Shown here one piece after another: positions 61,895-64,000 of a stretch of 64,000 nucleotides of DNA. The notes under the pieces were generated by a model. The model was not told the origin of the DNA. It searched no databases and worked only from the letters and a program-made list of their open reading frames with translations. Source of the DNA: JAAYXS01 sp043820985 (GTDB taxonomy: Bacteria; Planctomycetota; Phycisphaerae; UBA1845; Fen-1342); contig JBDRDH010000213.1 in NCBI GenBank assembly GCA_043820985.1, forward strand, positions 11,282-75,281, written 5' to 3'. Positions within the stretch are counted from its first letter, which is position 1; every line of letters begins with the position of its first letter. Both the position numbers and the translations under genes were made by a program.

Positions 61895-62398
61895 ATGTGG
61901 CCTTGGCTTAGGAAGATCATCAACTGTTCGTCGGCCGAGGAGCTGCGCGGTGCGTCGATCTCGGAGGCGCCGTTCTGGGAAGTGACGGCGCCGAAAGACC
62001 ACGCGGGCTTTGTCCGGGTGCTAAGCGGCTTTCTCCCAGATAGCTCGGTCCTGTACCTAGAAGGCGGCAGCCCGAGTCATCAGATCACGGACTGGCTGGA
62101 AACACGCGTCATCGAGCCGAGTTTGAAGATCGCGCTTGGCACAATCTGGCCGCGGCCGAAAGCCTTTCACGTGCCTGCCACAGCCGAGAACGTCCTGGGG
62201 TTGGCGGAGCTGTTCGAGCACCATGCAACTCCCGAGATCGCCATTCACTTCCACGCTTACCGGGCCGAGGAAGTGCTTCTACAATGGCACGACGCTTTCT
62301 TCAGTGATCCGCTATTGCTGTCGCCGACAATTCCGGAAAAGCAGGTCGCGGCCTTCTGTGCCAGGTGTGGCTGTGCATACAAGTGGACAGACAAGTAA
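61895..62398 (+). CDS. protein of unknown function, 167 residues
   Basis: No family recognised. It is soluble in appearance, with a moderately acidic middle and a C-terminal pair of cysteines (FCARCGC) that could bind metal. HATPEIAIHFHAYRAEEVLLQWHDAFFSD suggests a helical end. The ATG at 61895 has only a weak ribosome-binding site. It lies 37 bases before the FG-GAP gene on the same strand. Confidence 0.5.
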   Translation: MWPWLRKIINCSSAEELRGASISEAPFWEVTAPKDHAGFVRVLSGFLPDSSVLYLEGGSPSHQITDWLETRVIEPSLKIALGTIWPRPKAFHVPATAENVLGLAELFEHHATPEIAIHFHAYRAEEVLLQWHDAFFSDPLLLSPTIPEKQVAAFCARCGCAYKWTDK

Positions 62399-62435
62399 GG
62401 CAAACGCGGCAGTAATCCCAAAACGGGAGGTAAAG

Positions 62436-63818
62436 ATGAAATTGCGGTACATCTACATCATTCTAGCACTCACCATGACTTGCCCGGCCCTCGGCCAGCA
62501 AACACAACCGGCCACGTCTCAGCCCATCAAGGACGCCATCTGGAGCGTCGCGACCAAGGCTCCATCGTACGGCTCGGCGGCCGCCGGCGATATCGACGGC
62601 GACGGGCGGCCCGAAATCGTGTTCGGCACCTATTTCAACGACGAGCACGCCTACGCCCTGAACGCCGAGGATGGTTCCATCCTCTGGAAGCACAAGTCCA
62701 ACGGTGGACCGATCGACACGTCCGTGCTGATCCACGACGTCAACGGCGACGGCGCACTGGAGATCATCTTCGGCGACTCGGCCTACGGCACGCTCTATTG
62801 TCTGAATGGCCGCGGCGAGAGCGTCTGGCAGTTCAAAGGCCAAAGCGGCACCGACTCCCCCGCCGCCGCGGCCGACCTCGACGGTGATGGCGATGTCGAA
62901 GTCGTCTACGGCACGATGATCAGCTCCAAAGCGGGGCAGGGGTACGTCAACGTGCTCGACGGCAAAACCGGACAGCCGGTCTGGTCGCAAACCGTACCCG
63001 GACACGTGCAGTCCGAGCCCTGCTTGCTTGACGTCAACAGCGACCGCACGCTGGATGTGCTGGTCACAAATTGGCACGGCGACGACCACCTGCGCGCCCT
63101 CGACGGACGCGACGGTCACGAGCTATGGAAGTTCAACACCAGCGACAGCGTCTACCACGGCGTCAGTGCCTACGACTTTGACCGTGATGGTAAGCCGGAA
63201 ATTATCGTCGCCGATCGCAAGGGCAGCGTCTGGATGCTCGCGGCGACCGGTGAGCCGCGGTGGCAGGCAGCGCTGGAGGGCGAACGTGACGGCAGCGTGT
63301 TCGCCCCGACCAGCCTGGTCGACGCCGACCGCGACGGCACGCCCGAGATCGTCGTCTGCGGCCAGCATCTGCATCTGCTGGATGCCGCGGGCAAGCTGCG
63401 CTGGCGGCGCGAATACGGCGGATACTCCATCGCGCGCGGCGTTGCGGTCGCCGACGTGGATGGCGACGGCGGCGATGATCTGGTCTTCGGCCAGGGCACG
63501 ACATTGCGGGCGGTTCGAGCCGATACCGGTGAACTGCTCTGGCAACGCGAGTTGCGCGTGGGCAGCGATCCCTACGAGCGCATCGACCATGCTCCACTGT
63601 TGCTGGATGTCGACGGCGACGGTCGGCTGGATGTATTTGTCGTTCTGGGGCGGGGGCTATCCGGCGAGACGCAGCCAAAAAACTACGGTCAGGCCATCGC
63701 CCTCCGCGCCGGCGACGGCCAACCGCTCCCCGGCAACACCTGGCTCACGTTTCGCGGCGACCCCCGCCACACCGGCGCCCATGCTTGCCAGCCCCCTCCC
63801 ACCTCACAACCCAAGTAG
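62436..63818 (+). CDS. secreted FG-GAP / PQQ-like beta-propeller protein
   Basis: 460 residues. A signal peptide (MKLRYIYIILALTMTCPALG) is followed by seven or eight repeats, each with a calcium-type DIDGDGRPEIVFG, DVNGDGALEIIFG, DLDGDGDVEVVYG, DVDGDGRLDVFV pattern. They alternate with WKHKSNG and WQFKGQSG segments like PQQ-propeller blades. Such proteins are surface or periplasmic and often bind glycans or interact with other surface proteins; the exact function is unknown. The start at 62436 has GGGAGG upstream. It is the last complete gene of the window, followed by hairpin-type repeats. Confidence 0.85.
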   Translation: MKLRYIYIILALTMTCPALGQQTQPATSQPIKDAIWSVATKAPSYGSAAAGDIDGDGRPEIVFGTYFNDEHAYALNAEDGSILWKHKSNGGPIDTSVLIHDVNGDGALEIIFGDSAYGTLYCLNGRGESVWQFKGQSGTDSPAAAADLDGDGDVEVVYGTMISSKAGQGYVNVLDGKTGQPVWSQTVPGHVQSEPCLLDVNSDRTLDVLVTNWHGDDHLRALDGRDGHELWKFNTSDSVYHGVSAYDFDRDGKPEIIVADRKGSVWMLAATGEPRWQAALEGERDGSVFAPTSLVDADRDGTPEIVVCGQHLHLLDAAGKLRWRREYGGYSIARGVAVADVDGDGGDDLVFGQGTTLRAVRADTGELLWQRELRVGSDPYERIDHAPLLLDVDGDGRLDVFVVLGRGLSGETQPKNYGQAIALRAGDGQPLPGNTWLTFRGDPRHTGAHACQPPPTSQPK

Positions 63819-63828
63819 CACTCTGTGG

Positions 63829-63847
63829 GACTGGTTTCTAACCAGTC
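63829..63847. repeat. hairpin directly after the FG-GAP gene
   Basis: Arms GACTGGTT / AACCAGTC with loop TCT, 11 bases after the stop codon. It could work as a 3'-end structure, but it lacks a T-tract and resembles the dispersed hairpin class. Confidence 0.5.
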
Positions 63848-63852
63848 AGTAA

Positions 63853-63927
63853 CGTAGCGGCCGCCCTCCGTGGTGGCCGTTAGGGCAGGGCGAAGATCCT
63901 CTTCGCCCGGTAGATCCTCTTCGCCCA
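63853..63927. repeat. cluster of dispersed palindromes at window end
   Basis: It starts with GTAGCGGCC and TCCGTGGTGGCC, matching the GTAGCG-loop-CTC(T/C)GT skeleton seen at 3128 and 33530. A perfect hairpin at 63888-63908 (arms GGGCGAAGA, loop TCC) follows, and then a degenerate second copy (to 63927). From 63928 to the window end I see no gene. Confidence 0.55.
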
Positions 63928-64000
63928 GCGGCCGCCGGCCTCCGGCCGGTTCCCCAGCACCCGCCCTGGAGGGGCGCAGGCGCCTGGCCACGGGTGCAGC

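Noticed and set aside
1..64000. tRNA, rRNA, insertion sequence or prophage
   Set aside because: None was recognised by eye on either strand; a tRNA or rRNA scan was not possible here.

Overview
The window looks like chromosomal DNA of a free-living bacterium of the Planctomycetota, probably near the Phycisphaerae-type lineages. Pointers are dockerin-like GD(M/L)NCDG...YDIDGFI tails on exported proteins, a DUF1573 protein, a large tricorn protease, GH172/DUF2961 and FG-GAP exported proteins, many short lipoproteins and high G+C. This is inference from protein style; there is no rRNA. I saw no tRNA, rRNA, CRISPR array, transposase or integrase.

Layout. 1-3.1 kb: DUF1573 and CYTH genes (minus), then a porin and lipoprotein (plus). 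3.4-8.4 kb: a UvrD-type helicase of different composition, DoxX, an exported M14 carboxypeptidase, and an RCC1-repeat gene broken by one in-frame TAA. 8.7-15.4 kb: metK, prfB (with an intact programmed +1 frameshift), a GH172 lipoprotein and a phosphoesterase-lectin protein. 15.4-20.9 kb: a membrane-anchored unknown, an OmpR-type two-component pair and a membrane protein. 21.1-24.5 kb: gatE-gatD, the archaeal-type Glu-tRNA(Gln) amidotransferase, the most surprising content here. 24.8-30.3 kb: thyX, a heme-motif-like protein, a J-like protein, a CPBP protease and an unknown. 30.4-35.6 kb: purA, uppS and cdsA (plus) converge on pgsA, pgpA and uppP (minus), so polyprenyl-phosphate and phospholipid synthesis sit together. 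36.0-38.1 kb: KtrB/KtrA potassium uptake. 39.5-45.8 kb: two divergent operons of glycosyltransferase, methyltransferases, a polytopic membrane protein and a radical SAM enzyme, probably surface glycan or lipid synthesis. 45.7-49.2 kb: cysteine desulfurase, an unknown, an M20 amidohydrolase and a small zinc-ribbon protein. 49.3-52.6 kb: B12-dependent ribonucleotide reductase nrdJ behind a promoter whose spacer is a NrdR-box-like palindrome. 53.0-56.7 kb: tricorn. 57.0-64.0 kb: exported and lipoprotein genes, an ACT-domain protein, a MNT/HEPN remnant, a DUF4268 protein and an FG-GAP propeller protein.

Between genes lies a recurring class of short palindromic sequences whose arms differ from copy to copy while loops or flanks are kept. 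A roughly 60-base copy is present near thyX and again at the 3' end of uppP, where the normal stop codon is missing. The other main points are gatDE, the NrdR-box promoter, the prfB frameshift, the interrupted RCC1 gene, the modified tricorn, and a ThyX whose signature motif is one residue too long.
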